Assembly (NCBI GenBank): GCA_903905455.1
Contig: CAIVGN010000043.1
Coordinates: 1 to 53,446, forward strand
Direction: 5' to 3'
Length of the DNA: 53,446 bases
From: an uncultured Archangium sp.
GTDB lineage: Bacteria > Myxococcota > Myxococcia > Myxococcales > Myxococcaceae
Each line of letters starts with the position of its first letter. Position 1 is the stretch's first letter. This document shows, piece after piece, positions 45,912 to 53,446 of this stretch. The notes below the pieces were generated by a model. It had not been told where the DNA came from and searched no databases. It worked only from the letters and a program-made list of their open reading frames with translations. The position numbers and the translations under genes were made by a program.

Positions 45912-46690
45912 TCGCGCGGCCCGACCTGGCCAGCGTGCTGCACGGCACCGCGGCGGTCATTCGCCTTCCGCGAACCACAGCTCTCCCAACGCCTGCTGGC
46001 CCACGCGAACGATGGCCTTGCGGTAGGGCTCGCGTGAGTCTCCGCGCAGGGCCCTGGCCCACTGCGCGCGGGGCACCCGGAACCAACGCCAGGCGCCTGC
46101 CGTGGTGCCGGCGAGCTTCACGCCGCCCAGCGACACCACGCCGGTGGACGCGTGCACGAAGAGAAAGAGCGGGGCGTCGCCGTTCCACACCGCGCCGCTG
46201 GGCCCGCCGTCCTGGTGCAGCAGCAGGTCAGGGCCACTCGTGGGGTCCAGCAGGGTCGCCTGGCGCCAGGTGGCCTCGTCGCAGGTCGCCGCGGTCGCGT
46301 ACTTGTCGTCACAGGCGAAGCGGGCGATCACGCGGCTGGGGTCCGTGGGCACGGGTGGCTCCTTCGCTGCTGCGGGGGCGATGGACCCTGCGACGATGAG
46401 CGAGAGCAGGCGGCGCAGGGTCATGCCCACCATTCTCCCATGACTTCCCGGTGCTGCGCCGGGCCACCCACCAGTGGCCGCCACGACACTCGACCGGCGG
46501 TGCCCGCCGGGCCATCCTCCGGCCATGAGCGACCCCAACGACCTGCCGACGAGCATGGAGTGCCCGCAGTGCAACACGAAGATGAAGTCGTTCTGGGTTC
46601 AGTCGCGCAACCCGGGCATCGACGTGGAGCTCGACCGCTGCCACAGCTGCGGCGGCGTGTGGTTCGACTCCGGTGAGCTCGAGGTGGCCA
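45912..46690. repeat. Segmental duplication copy 2
   Basis: Corresponds to 41970-42018 joined to 42126-42860, same orientation: 49 bases of the third kinase gene, then the secreted-protein gene and the front of the zinc-ribbon gene. The join at 45955-45960 is GGTCAT, present at both edges of the missing 107 bases in copy 1. At the right edge the match stops but the zinc-ribbon gene continues intact. Confidence 0.88.
45957..46424 (-). CDS. Secreted protein, unknown function (paralogue 2)
   Basis: 155 residues (MTLRRLLSLIVAGSIAPAAAK signal; an ATG nine bases earlier is also possible). The mature part is CDDKYATAATCDEATWRQATLL and so on, the same as the product at 42128 with scattered changes, mostly conservative. 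Both copies keep an intact frame, both Cys and the final GELWFAEGE, so both seem to be under selection or the duplication is recent. Its stop codon is created inside the GGTCAT join. Confidence 0.78.
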   Translation of the reverse strand: MTLRRLLSLIVAGSIAPAAAKEPPVPTDPSRVIARFACDDKYATAATCDEATWRQATLLDPTSGPDLLLHQDGGPSGAVWNGDAPLFLFVHASTGVVSLGGVKLAGTTAGAWRWFRVPRAQWARALRGDSREPYRKAIVRVGQQALGELWFAEGE

Positions 46691-47061
46691 CGGGCCGCAC
46701 GGTGCTCAAGTCGAAGAGCACCTCGGATCGCTACTGCCCGCGTTGCCTCATCCCGCTGCTCAACTCCGAGCTGACCGCGGGGGTCGCCGTCGAGTCATGT
46801 CGCAGCTGCAAGGGCACGTACCTCGACTCGCGCGACATGGACACCGTCACCCGGCAGAAGCCGGTGAAGCCGCCCGAAGACGTGAGCTTCGTCTGCGAGG
46901 CGTGCGGCCAGCGCAAGCCCTTCGCGTCGGCGCAGACCACCGCCGTGGGCACCGAATGCAGCGACTGCTTCTCGCGCAACGGCCGGCCCCAGCTCTCGCA
47001 GGCCGAGAAGGAACGCACCTCGACCTTCGGCTCCTTCATCGGCTGGCTGCGCGGGGACTGA
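46525..47061 (+). CDS. Double zinc-ribbon (zf-TFIIB) protein
   Basis: 178 residues. Ribbon 1: MECPQCNTKMKSFWVQSRNP with CHSCGGVWFDSGELE. Ribbon 2: RYCPRCLIPLLNSELTAGVA with CRSCKGTYLDSRDMD. Both follow the zf-TFIIB pattern C-x2-C ... C-x2-C-G/K-G-x-W/Y-L/F-D. A third Cys set lies near the end (VCEACGQRKPF, ECSDCFSRNG). Proteins of this kind are cytosolic and bind metal or nucleic acid; their roles are mostly unknown. This is the full-length form of the gene truncated at 42695, and it has the same divergent neighbour. Confidence 0.88.
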   Translation: MSDPNDLPTSMECPQCNTKMKSFWVQSRNPGIDVELDRCHSCGGVWFDSGELEVATGRTVLKSKSTSDRYCPRCLIPLLNSELTAGVAVESCRSCKGTYLDSRDMDTVTRQKPVKPPEDVSFVCEACGQRKPFASAQTTAVGTECSDCFSRNGRPQLSQAEKERTSTFGSFIGWLRGD

Positions 47062-47072
47062 GGCCGGCGCCG

Positions 47073-48335
47073 TCAGCGGGGCGTCAGAGAGCGGTACAGC
47101 TGCACCGCGCGCAGCAGGTGCCATTCGAGCAGGGCACACGCCGCGGCGAAGAGCAGCCCGCCCGGCACCGCGAGCGGGGCCCACGCCGCCGCGCCCGCCA
47201 GCAGCACCAGCGACGCCACGAAGAGCCGCCACTGCCACCGCGCCCGCGCGTCGGGGATGACCTTCTGCATGGTCGGCGGCAGCGTCATCACGCGCTGCAG
47301 GTGCATCCACTCGATGAAGGGGACGATCTTGTAGAGCATGCCCGCGATGACCGCGGGGAAGGCGCCGGCGAGCACCGTCACCCCCAGCAGGTACTCGACG
47401 CGCGGCAGGAGCGAGGCCGGCCATCCCAGCCGCGCCAGCACGCTCACCGGCACCGCGAGCAGCAGGCAGGCCATGCCCACGCGCCACGCGCGCAGGGTGG
47501 TGTCGGTGACCTTGCGCTTGCGCCGGGCCTGGAGCCGCAAGGTGTAGGCCGCGAAGCCCACCGTGCCCGCCGCGCCGAGGACCGTCGCCCACCACGCGAG
47601 CCACGCCACGTCAGCCAGGGCGCCCAGCGTCCAGCACGAGAGCGACGCGAGCAAGGCCGCGGGCAGCGCGCGCGAGGGGCGCAGCGCGTACGGGGGCGTG
47701 AGCTGGAACATCGGCACCACCAGGTAGGCCACGCCCACCACCAGCATCAACGCCCAGCCCAGCAGGCCCCACGCGAGGTGGAGCTGCTGCAGCAACACGA
47801 AGGGCACCGCGAGGCGCCACCCGAAGCCGCTGGCCAGCGTCACGCCGAGGCCCGTCGCCACCAGCAGCCCGGCGACGGCGAGCTGCAGCACCCGCAGGGT
47901 CGGCCCGATGGCCGGCGAGCGCCACAGCCCCACCGAGGCCGCCGCGCCGAAGAGGAGCACGCCCGCGCCCAGCAGCACCGCCGCGACCTGCATCGTCCAC
48001 GCGCCCGCACCGAGAAAGCCGGCCACCAGCGCCACCGCCCCCAGGGTCAGCGCGGGGTGCACCAGGTTGGCGAGCAGCCGCGGCCTCCACACGTTGGCTC
48101 CGGCGGCCACGGGGAGGAACTGCAGCAGCGCCCCCACCATCACCTGCAGCATGAAGCCCACGGTGAGGAGGTGCACCACGGCGAAGGCCTGCAGCGACCA
48201 GCGCGACTCGAGCACCGCGTCACCCTCCAGGGCGAAGAGCACGCCGGCGGCGATGCCGAAGAGCGGCGCGGTGAGGAAGAAACGAAAGGGGACCGAGAGC
48301 GGCGGCGCCTGCTCGAACGAGAGGGCCGCGCTCAT
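47073..48335 (-). CDS. Multi-pass membrane protein, heme-copper oxidase/NnrS-like
   Basis: 420 residues from the ATG that overlaps the DUF2249 stop (ATGA). About 12 membrane helices. His residues sit in helices at intervals (AFAVVHLLTVGFMLQVMVGA, LLANLVHPALTLGAVALVAG, LLQQLHLAWGLLGWALMLVV, MLYKIVPFIEWMHLQ), as in heme-copper oxidase subunit I and NnrS relatives, which bind heme or copper. Not enough is conserved to call an oxidase. Proteins of this type next to DUF2249 and hemerythrin genes are linked to nitric-oxide or low-oxygen metabolism in proteobacteria. Confidence 0.72.
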   Translation of the reverse strand: MSAALSFEQAPPLSVPFRFFLTAPLFGIAAGVLFALEGDAVLESRWSLQAFAVVHLLTVGFMLQVMVGALLQFLPVAAGANVWRPRLLANLVHPALTLGAVALVAGFLGAGAWTMQVAAVLLGAGVLLFGAAASVGLWRSPAIGPTLRVLQLAVAGLLVATGLGVTLASGFGWRLAVPFVLLQQLHLAWGLLGWALMLVVGVAYLVVPMFQLTPPYALRPSRALPAALLASLSCWTLGALADVAWLAWWATVLGAAGTVGFAAYTLRLQARRKRKVTDTTLRAWRVGMACLLLAVPVSVLARLGWPASLLPRVEYLLGVTVLAGAFPAVIAGMLYKIVPFIEWMHLQRVMTLPPTMQKVIPDARARWQWRLFVASLVLLAGAAAWAPLAVPGGLLFAAACALLEWHLLRAVQLYRSLTPR

Positions 48336-48553
48336 GGCCGGTGGCTGATGACGATGCGGTAGGTGCCGTCTTCGCCCAGCGTGGTGACCCAGGCGAACTC
48401 GCGCGCGGTGAGCAGGGTGTAGAGCGGGAAGGGCTCGCGGTGCAGCAGCAGGGTGAGCGATTGGCCGCGCTCGAGGTGGGGGAGCGCCTCGAGCACGCGC
48501 TCCATCGGCTCGGGGGGCGCCAGGTAGCGCGCGTCGATGACCGCGCTGCTCAC
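48332..48553 (-). CDS. DUF2249 protein
   Basis: 73 residues from the GTG that overlaps the hemerythrin stop (GTGA): VSSAVIDARYLAPPEPMERV, LEALPHLERGQSLTLLLHRE, PFPLYTLLTAREFAWVTTL, ending RIVISHRP. This is the compact TusA-like DUF2249 domain, here without the N-terminal Cys of TusA. Family function is unknown but it co-occurs with hemerythrin and NO-related genes. It is the middle gene of a tightly overlapped trio, so the three are made together. Confidence 0.85.
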   Translation of the reverse strand: MSSAVIDARYLAPPEPMERVLEALPHLERGQSLTLLLHREPFPLYTLLTAREFAWVTTLGEDGTYRIVISHRP

Positions 48554-48990
48554 GACGCGAGCTGGGCGGTGACGGCAGCGACGACACCGGCGTCGCCCCC
48601 GACGGCGCGATCGCACATCGGGTAGAGCATTCGCTCTTCCTTGAGGTTGTGCTGCTGCATCAGCACCAGGAGCGTCTCGGCGGCGCCGGCGAACTCGTCG
48701 GGGTCCTGGGTGGTGACGGCGGTGCCCAGGCGCCCGAGGAGCGCGCGCATCTGCTCGTGCTCCAGGCGCATCATCTGGGTCGGGCCCTGCGTCATGCCCG
48801 TGGCCTTCTCGAAGGCGGGAAAGAGGGTCTCCTCTTCCGAGGCGAAGTGCGTCTTCATCAGCGCATCGAAGCGGCCCAGCGTGGTGGTCGCCTCCGTCCA
48901 GCGGGCCTCGACGCCCGCCACCTCGGCGTCCGCGAAGGCCAGGTCACAGGTGGCGTGGTGCGCGGCGAAGAGCTCGGAGAGGGCGGTCAT
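48550..48990 (-). CDS. Hemerythrin-domain protein
   Basis: 146 residues: MTALSELFAAHHATCDLAFA with the first His pair, MKTHFASEEETLFPAFEKATG (His and the H-F-x-x-E-E-x motif), LEHEQMRALLGRLG and LMQQHNLKEERMLYPMCDRA with His and Glu. This set gives the His/Glu/Asp ligands of a di-iron four-helix bundle. Hemerythrins of this kind bind O2 or NO or repair iron-sulfur clusters (YtfE/RIC). It is first in the trio with DUF2249 and the membrane protein, overlapping by GTGA. Confidence 0.9.
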   Translation of the reverse strand: MTALSELFAAHHATCDLAFADAEVAGVEARWTEATTTLGRFDALMKTHFASEEETLFPAFEKATGMTQGPTQMMRLEHEQMRALLGRLGTAVTTQDPDEFAGAAETLLVLMQQHNLKEERMLYPMCDRAVGGDAGVVAAVTAQLAS

Positions 48991-49048
48991 GGGCGCTCGT
49001 ATAGCGCGCGCCCGCCAAGGGAGCACCAGCGCCCCCGCTGTCCGCGAC

Positions 49049-49831
49049 TCACCCGCAGGCCGCGAGCGTGCCCTGGACCGTGGCCGTCTGGTGCAGCGCG
49101 TCTTCGAGTTCGGGAAAGGCCCACGTCCCCTGGGCTTCCCAGGCGAGCGTCGAGTGGGAGTCGCAGGAGACGAAGAAGAGGTCTTCGCCCGTCGGGCCTC
49201 CGCTGCGCCCCCATTCGGGGTGCTGGCACAGCGACGCGCGGTACGGGCGCCACGACTCCGGTGCCGCGGTGCGCGTGAAGTAGAGCCCCGATTCCCGGTA
49301 GGGCTCGAGCGCGGGCGGCAGCGAGAAGCGGAGCTCCTGCACGTTGGCCTCGACCTTCCCCGAGCAGGATCCACCACGCGCCACGGAGAGCGGGCGCACC
49401 GCGGACGGTTTCGCCGCGAGGGTCACCTGCGCGGCATCGGGGGCGCCGACCCGCTGCGCGTCCACCTCGATGGAGGCGGTGGAGGGCTCGGCCTTCCGGG
49501 TTGCGAAAACGTAGGCATGCTTCGGCACCAGTCCGCCTACCGGCTCGAGGCGCACGAGCTGCCAGCCCGAGCCGTCGTCGATCGAGAGCACTCGCACGGC
49601 AAACTTCACTTCGGTCTTCGCGGTGACGTCTTCCACGCGAAAGTCGGTGACCACCGGTTTCTCGGTCCTGAGGGCGATGAACACCACGCCTTTCGCGTCG
49701 GCCGGGAGATGGCGGGGCTGCGCGCCGCCGAGGAAGAAGCCTTCTCGCGAGGCCGGTGAGCAGCTGCAGGCCCACGCGCTCTTCGCCCCCAGCACCAGCA
49801 CCACGGCCACCACCCACGCGGTCTTCGTCAT
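49049..49831 (-). CDS. Secreted protein of unknown function
   Basis: 260 residues from the ATG giving MTKTAWVVAVVLVLGAKSAWA, a Sec signal, with mature start CSCSPASREGFF. The motif 'ACSC' at the cleavage site might also be read as a lipobox. Beta-rich: GVVFIALRTEKPVVTDFRVED, VLSIDDGSGWQLVRLEPVGG, YVFATRKAEPSTASIEVDAQ. Cys in GSCSGKVEA, SLCQHPEW and VSCDSHSTL. No known catalytic motif. Gene stands alone between the hemerythrin trio and an SPFH-like gene on the same strand. Confidence 0.72.
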   Translation of the reverse strand: MTKTAWVVAVVLVLGAKSAWACSCSPASREGFFLGGAQPRHLPADAKGVVFIALRTEKPVVTDFRVEDVTAKTEVKFAVRVLSIDDGSGWQLVRLEPVGGLVPKHAYVFATRKAEPSTASIEVDAQRVGAPDAAQVTLAAKPSAVRPLSVARGGSCSGKVEANVQELRFSLPPALEPYRESGLYFTRTAAPESWRPYRASLCQHPEWGRSGGPTGEDLFFVSCDSHSTLAWEAQGTWAFPELEDALHQTATVQGTLAACG

Positions 49832-49856
49832 GACCACGACTGTAGCGGGGTCGGCT

Positions 49857-50501
49857 TCAGAGCCCGGCCTTCTTCAACAGCTCGGCCTTGATGCGCTTCT
49901 CGGTGTCGGGGTCGAGGTGGTGCGTGAGGTCGCCCAGCGCCTCGACGCGCACGCCGTAGGCTCCGAGCACGTCATTGGCCTTGGCCAGCGCGGCCTCGAC
50001 CAGGTCGGCATCGTGGGCCTGGCTGGTGACGTGGAGGATGTCGGGCACGTCGAGCTCCCCGATGGCGTCGGCGAGCTGGGTGGCGATCTCGTCGCCCAGC
50101 CAGTCCTCGAGCGACTCCTCGTCGTCGAGGTGCTCCAGCAGGCCGATGGCCTTCGAGCCGTCCTGCACGGTGATGGTGGCCGTGGTGGCCACGAAGGCCT
50201 CGACTTGCTCGCCCCACGTGTAGCCGATGCCCACGTCGACCTCGGTGCGCAGGCCGATGGTGAGGAAGGCGATGCCCAGGTCGTGGTCCTTGCCCGAAAG
50301 CCAGCCGGCGAGCACCGGGTGTGACTGCGCGGTGAGTCGGTGGCGGCCCGGCGGCAGCTCGAGCAACACCTCGCCCTCGCGCACGAAGACCGCCACCTCG
50401 GCGGGGCGGAGCGTCACGTCGACGTCGCCCTTGAGCGGCGCGTCGTTCCACCAGTCGATCAAGTCGCCCTGCGTCTCGGTGCTGCGCGCGATGGAGGTCA
50501 C
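49857..50501 (-). CDS. SPFH/Band-7-like domain protein
   Basis: 214 residues, no signal peptide. The start WWNDAPLKGDVDVTLRPAEV followed by AVFVREGEVLLELPPGRHRL is the pattern of the SPFH-type 'virion core'/YdjI group: a strand with a variable exposed 'REG' turn and a G-P/P-G-R-H motif. The middle part (AFVATTATITVQDGSKAIGL, LGDEIATQLADAIGELDVPD) and a helical end (VEALGDLTHHLDPDTEKRIK) complete the domain. Such proteins form oligomers, often with zinc-ribbon tails, which this one lacks. Role unknown. Confidence 0.68.
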   Translation of the reverse strand: MTSIARSTETQGDLIDWWNDAPLKGDVDVTLRPAEVAVFVREGEVLLELPPGRHRLTAQSHPVLAGWLSGKDHDLGIAFLTIGLRTEVDVGIGYTWGEQVEAFVATTATITVQDGSKAIGLLEHLDDEESLEDWLGDEIATQLADAIGELDVPDILHVTSQAHDADLVEAALAKANDVLGAYGVRVEALGDLTHHLDPDTEKRIKAELLKKAGL

Positions 50502-50618
50502 GGGCGCATCTACCCCGAGCGGCGCGACCGGCGGAAGTGCCGCGACGGCTCAGCCCATCGCGCGCCGCTCGCGAGGCCGACGTTGCGGTGGTGGGCCGTC
50601 GCACCCAAGATGGGTTCC

Positions 50619-51767
50619 ATGACTTCTCCTGAACGCGTGCAGGTGGTGTTGGAGCTGCTCGAGGGCCGGGCCAGCGTGACGGAGTTGGCCCAGCGGCACG
50701 GCGTCGCAGCGGAGGAGGTGCTCGCCTGGCGTGACACGTGGCTGGCGGGTGCCCGGGCCTCGGCCCGGCCGGCCGTCGCCTCGCTGCGCTGGTACGCCAT
50801 CGCCGGGGTCCTGGGCGCGGTCGCGCTGGGCTTCATCTCGCAGCGGGCGCTGGCCGCCAGCTGCGCCACGCCGGGGAACTTCAGCAGCCTGGGCTTGCGC
50901 TACTTCTGCGCCAACGACCCGGCCGTCGCCGCCGACGTCAACGCCAACACCGCGCAGCTGGTGGCCCTCATGCAGCAGAAGCTGGGCTCATCATGGGGGG
51001 CCGCCGACGCGGGCGCGGGCTCCTCGGGCATCACCACCAGCACCACCACCGTCACCGGCACCTCGACGCTGACGGGCGGAGCGACCGTGGGCCCGACGGC
51101 CAACGTCAGCTTCGGCAACCAGACGCGGCAGATGCTCAACCTCTGGGGCACCAGCTACGGCGTGGGCGTGCAGAACAACACCCTGTACTTTCGCAGCGCC
51201 TCCGACTTCGCCTGGTTCGTCGGCGGCACGCACTCCGACACGGCGCTCGACCCGGGCCCCGGGGGCACCATGGCGATGAAGCTGTCGCCCAACGGTGCGC
51301 TGTCGGTGCGCGGGCTCAAGCAGGTCGACGGGGCCACGCCCGCCGTGGCGCCCTACGAGCTGCAGCGGCTCATCGTCGAGGCGACGCCGGCCACGGTGGG
51401 CATCGCCCAGCGCATCGACCAGGCAGCGCTGGAGGCCCTGTGCCGTGATGACGACGGCTGTCCCTTCACCATCTCGATGGTGAACTGGAACGGTGACGGC
51501 ATGGCCGCGACCCGCTCGGGCACGCTCTTCCTCTCGCAGACCGGCAGCGCCTGGCGGCTGGAGATCGCGGGGAGCGACTTCCAGGGCATCGACGGCGACA
51601 ACTCGCTCGCCGAATTCAGCGCCTTTGACTGCTACTTCGGTGACGCGAACTCCTCCAGCGCTGGCAACGCACGCACCGACACCGGCACGGGCTTCAGCCT
51701 GCTCAACTGCGCGGGCTGCACCTACTCCGACACGTTGACGACCTGCCGCATGGTCTTCCGCGACTGA
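50619..51767 (+). CDS. Transposase-type HTH joined to membrane segment and secreted domain
   Basis: 382 residues (ATG at 50619; an in-frame ATG at 50610 is possible). Residues 1-42 read as an IS3/IS66 OrfA-type helix-turn-helix: VQVVLELLEGRASVTELAQR, HGVAAEEVLAWRDTWLAGAR. A membrane helix follows at about 58-76 (YAIAGVLGAVALGFISQRALA). The rest is Thr/Ser/Gly-rich then globular, with TTSTTTVTGTSTLTGGATVG and C-terminal Cys (CRDDDGCPF, CAGCTYSDTLTTC). Topology would place the HTH in the cytosol and the large domain outside, as in ToxR-like one-piece regulators. Whether it binds DNA is unknown. Convergent with amtB, 13 bp apart. Confidence 0.72.
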   Translation: MTSPERVQVVLELLEGRASVTELAQRHGVAAEEVLAWRDTWLAGARASARPAVASLRWYAIAGVLGAVALGFISQRALAASCATPGNFSSLGLRYFCANDPAVAADVNANTAQLVALMQQKLGSSWGAADAGAGSSGITTSTTTVTGTSTLTGGATVGPTANVSFGNQTRQMLNLWGTSYGVGVQNNTLYFRSASDFAWFVGGTHSDTALDPGPGGTMAMKLSPNGALSVRGLKQVDGATPAVAPYELQRLIVEATPATVGIAQRIDQAALEALCRDDDGCPFTISMVNWNGDGMAATRSGTLFLSQTGSAWRLEIAGSDFQGIDGDNSLAEFSAFDCYFGDANSSSAGNARTDTGTGFSLLNCAGCTYSDTLTTCRMVFRD

Positions 51768-51780
51768 CGCGCGCCCAAGG

Positions 51781-53034
<1,254 letters not shown>

Positions 53035-53106
53035 GCGGAGCCTTAAATCACCGCCGCTTGGCTTTCAGGAGACTGAATTGAAGCCTAAGTGGTGGTCCTC
53101 CCGCCT

Positions 53107-53144
53107 ATTCCCCGCGGTCTGGGGATCACCTCCCCAGGCTGGGG
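53107..53144. promoter_or_regulatory. Two GC dyads in the amtB divergent promoter region
   Basis: CCCCAG-G-CTGGGG (53132-53144) is a perfect 6-bp inverted repeat, preceded by a looser CCCC-gcggtct-GGGG (53110-53124). They lie 76-110 bases upstream of the amtB start and 108-145 bases upstream of the divergent gene. They could be regulator sites or hairpins; nothing ties them to a known regulator such as NtrC, and no good sigma-54 promoter was seen. Confidence 0.4.
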
Positions 53145-53251
53145 GGAGCTGTCAACACCTTCAGGGCCCCCTGGCGACCTAACTCCTTGATCCGCCATTT
53201 CTGATCCGCTGGCCCGAGGCTCGCAAAGGGGAACGCGCAAGGAGACGCACC

Positions 53252-53446
53252 ATGACGAAACGAAACCTGGGATTCCTCGTCGCAGCCCTCACCCTCATCG
53301 CCGCACCGGCGTTCGCGCAGAGCAACGACAACCCGGAGTGCCTGGGCTCGTCGTGCGGCAAGCCGAAGGAAGAGGGCGGCGGCTGCGGGTGCGGCTGTGG
53401 CTGCTCGGTGTGGGTGGCGTACACGGACGACGGCAAGACGCTGGCG
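53252..53446 (+). CDS. Cys-rich secreted protein, N-terminal part only
   Basis: The frame runs off the right edge after 65 codons. The ATG is preceded by aaggag at 53239-53244. A Sec signal (MTKRNLGFLVAALTLIAAPA, cleavage after AFA) is followed by a Cys-rich block: NDNPECLGSSCGKPKEEGG, then GCGCGCGCSVWVAYTDDGK. The GC-alternating run could bind a metal or form several disulfides. The remainder of the protein, and so its family, cannot be judged here. Confidence 0.75.
   Translation, partial: MTKRNLGFLVAALTLIAAPAFAQSNDNPECLGSSCGKPKEEGGGCGCGCGCSVWVAYTDDGKTLA

Noticed and set aside
53130-53150. Rho-independent terminator
   Set aside because: A GC hairpin is present but no T-run follows on either strand and it lies in a divergent promoter region.

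Overview
The window is GC-rich, gene-dense DNA that looks like a predatory or social deltaproteobacterium of the phylum Myxococcota. The signs are: three membrane-anchored Ser/Thr kinases in a short island; many lipoproteins with 'DAGT'-type spacers; a secreted protein ending in a MYXO-CTERM-like tail (GCGC motif, Leu-rich segment, Arg run); a bacterial Thg1-like protein; a CheB-CheR-PAS chimera; and a carotenoid desaturase. No rRNA, tRNA, CRISPR array or intact transposon was seen. Genus cannot be assigned from the sequence alone.

Layout. 1-5.7 kb: a large Rhs/NHL-repeat lipoprotein gene (minus strand), broken by a 2-nt frameshift and cut at its 3' end. 5.76-5.91 kb: a decayed greA-like remnant. 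5.9-10.1 kb: a minus-strand cluster running from a small Cys-repeat secreted peptide through an MNIO (DUF692) enzyme, its DUF2063 partner and a coupled HExxH peptidase to a GreA-like factor and a secreted protein. The first three genes look like a bufferin/Hvf-type copper-peptide (RiPP) system. 10.2-12 kb: a divergent LysR / DODA-type dioxygenase pair. 12.1-16.9 kb: a CheB-CheR-PAS protein coupled to a hybrid histidine kinase. 16.9-19.4 kb: SelO plus an RBBP9-like/HIT fusion whose hydrolase half has Gly at the nucleophile position. 19.6-24.9 kb: an LPMO-like secreted protein, CrtI-type desaturase, pectin-acetylesterase-like lipoprotein, small Cys-rich lipoprotein, Thg1 and a PIN protein. 25-29 kb: small unknown proteins, a lipoprotein, a secreted protein and a Uma2-type nuclease. 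29-31.9 kb: a GntR-ABC transporter operon with a clear palindromic operator.

31.9-42.1 kb is a plus-strand signalling island: zinc-finger/Ser-Thr kinase/TPR protein, sigma factor, amino-acid-type substrate-binding lipoprotein, second kinase with a PEGA domain, TPR/PEGA protein, and a third kinase with several membrane segments. 

42.1-47.1 kb is a rearranged stretch. A block holding the 3' end of the third kinase, a 155-aa secreted protein and a zinc-ribbon gene occurs twice in direct orientation. Between the copies lie two ~180-bp direct repeats, a DUF1761/AraC pair (AraC frameshifted), another pseudogene and a degraded IS91-family transposase. 47.1-53.4 kb returns to ordinary genes: a hemerythrin / DUF2249 / multi-pass membrane trio with overlapping start and stop codons, a secreted protein, an SPFH-like protein, a protein joining a transposase-type helix-turn-helix to a membrane segment and a secreted domain, an AmtB ammonium transporter, and the start of a Cys-rich secreted protein that runs off the edge.
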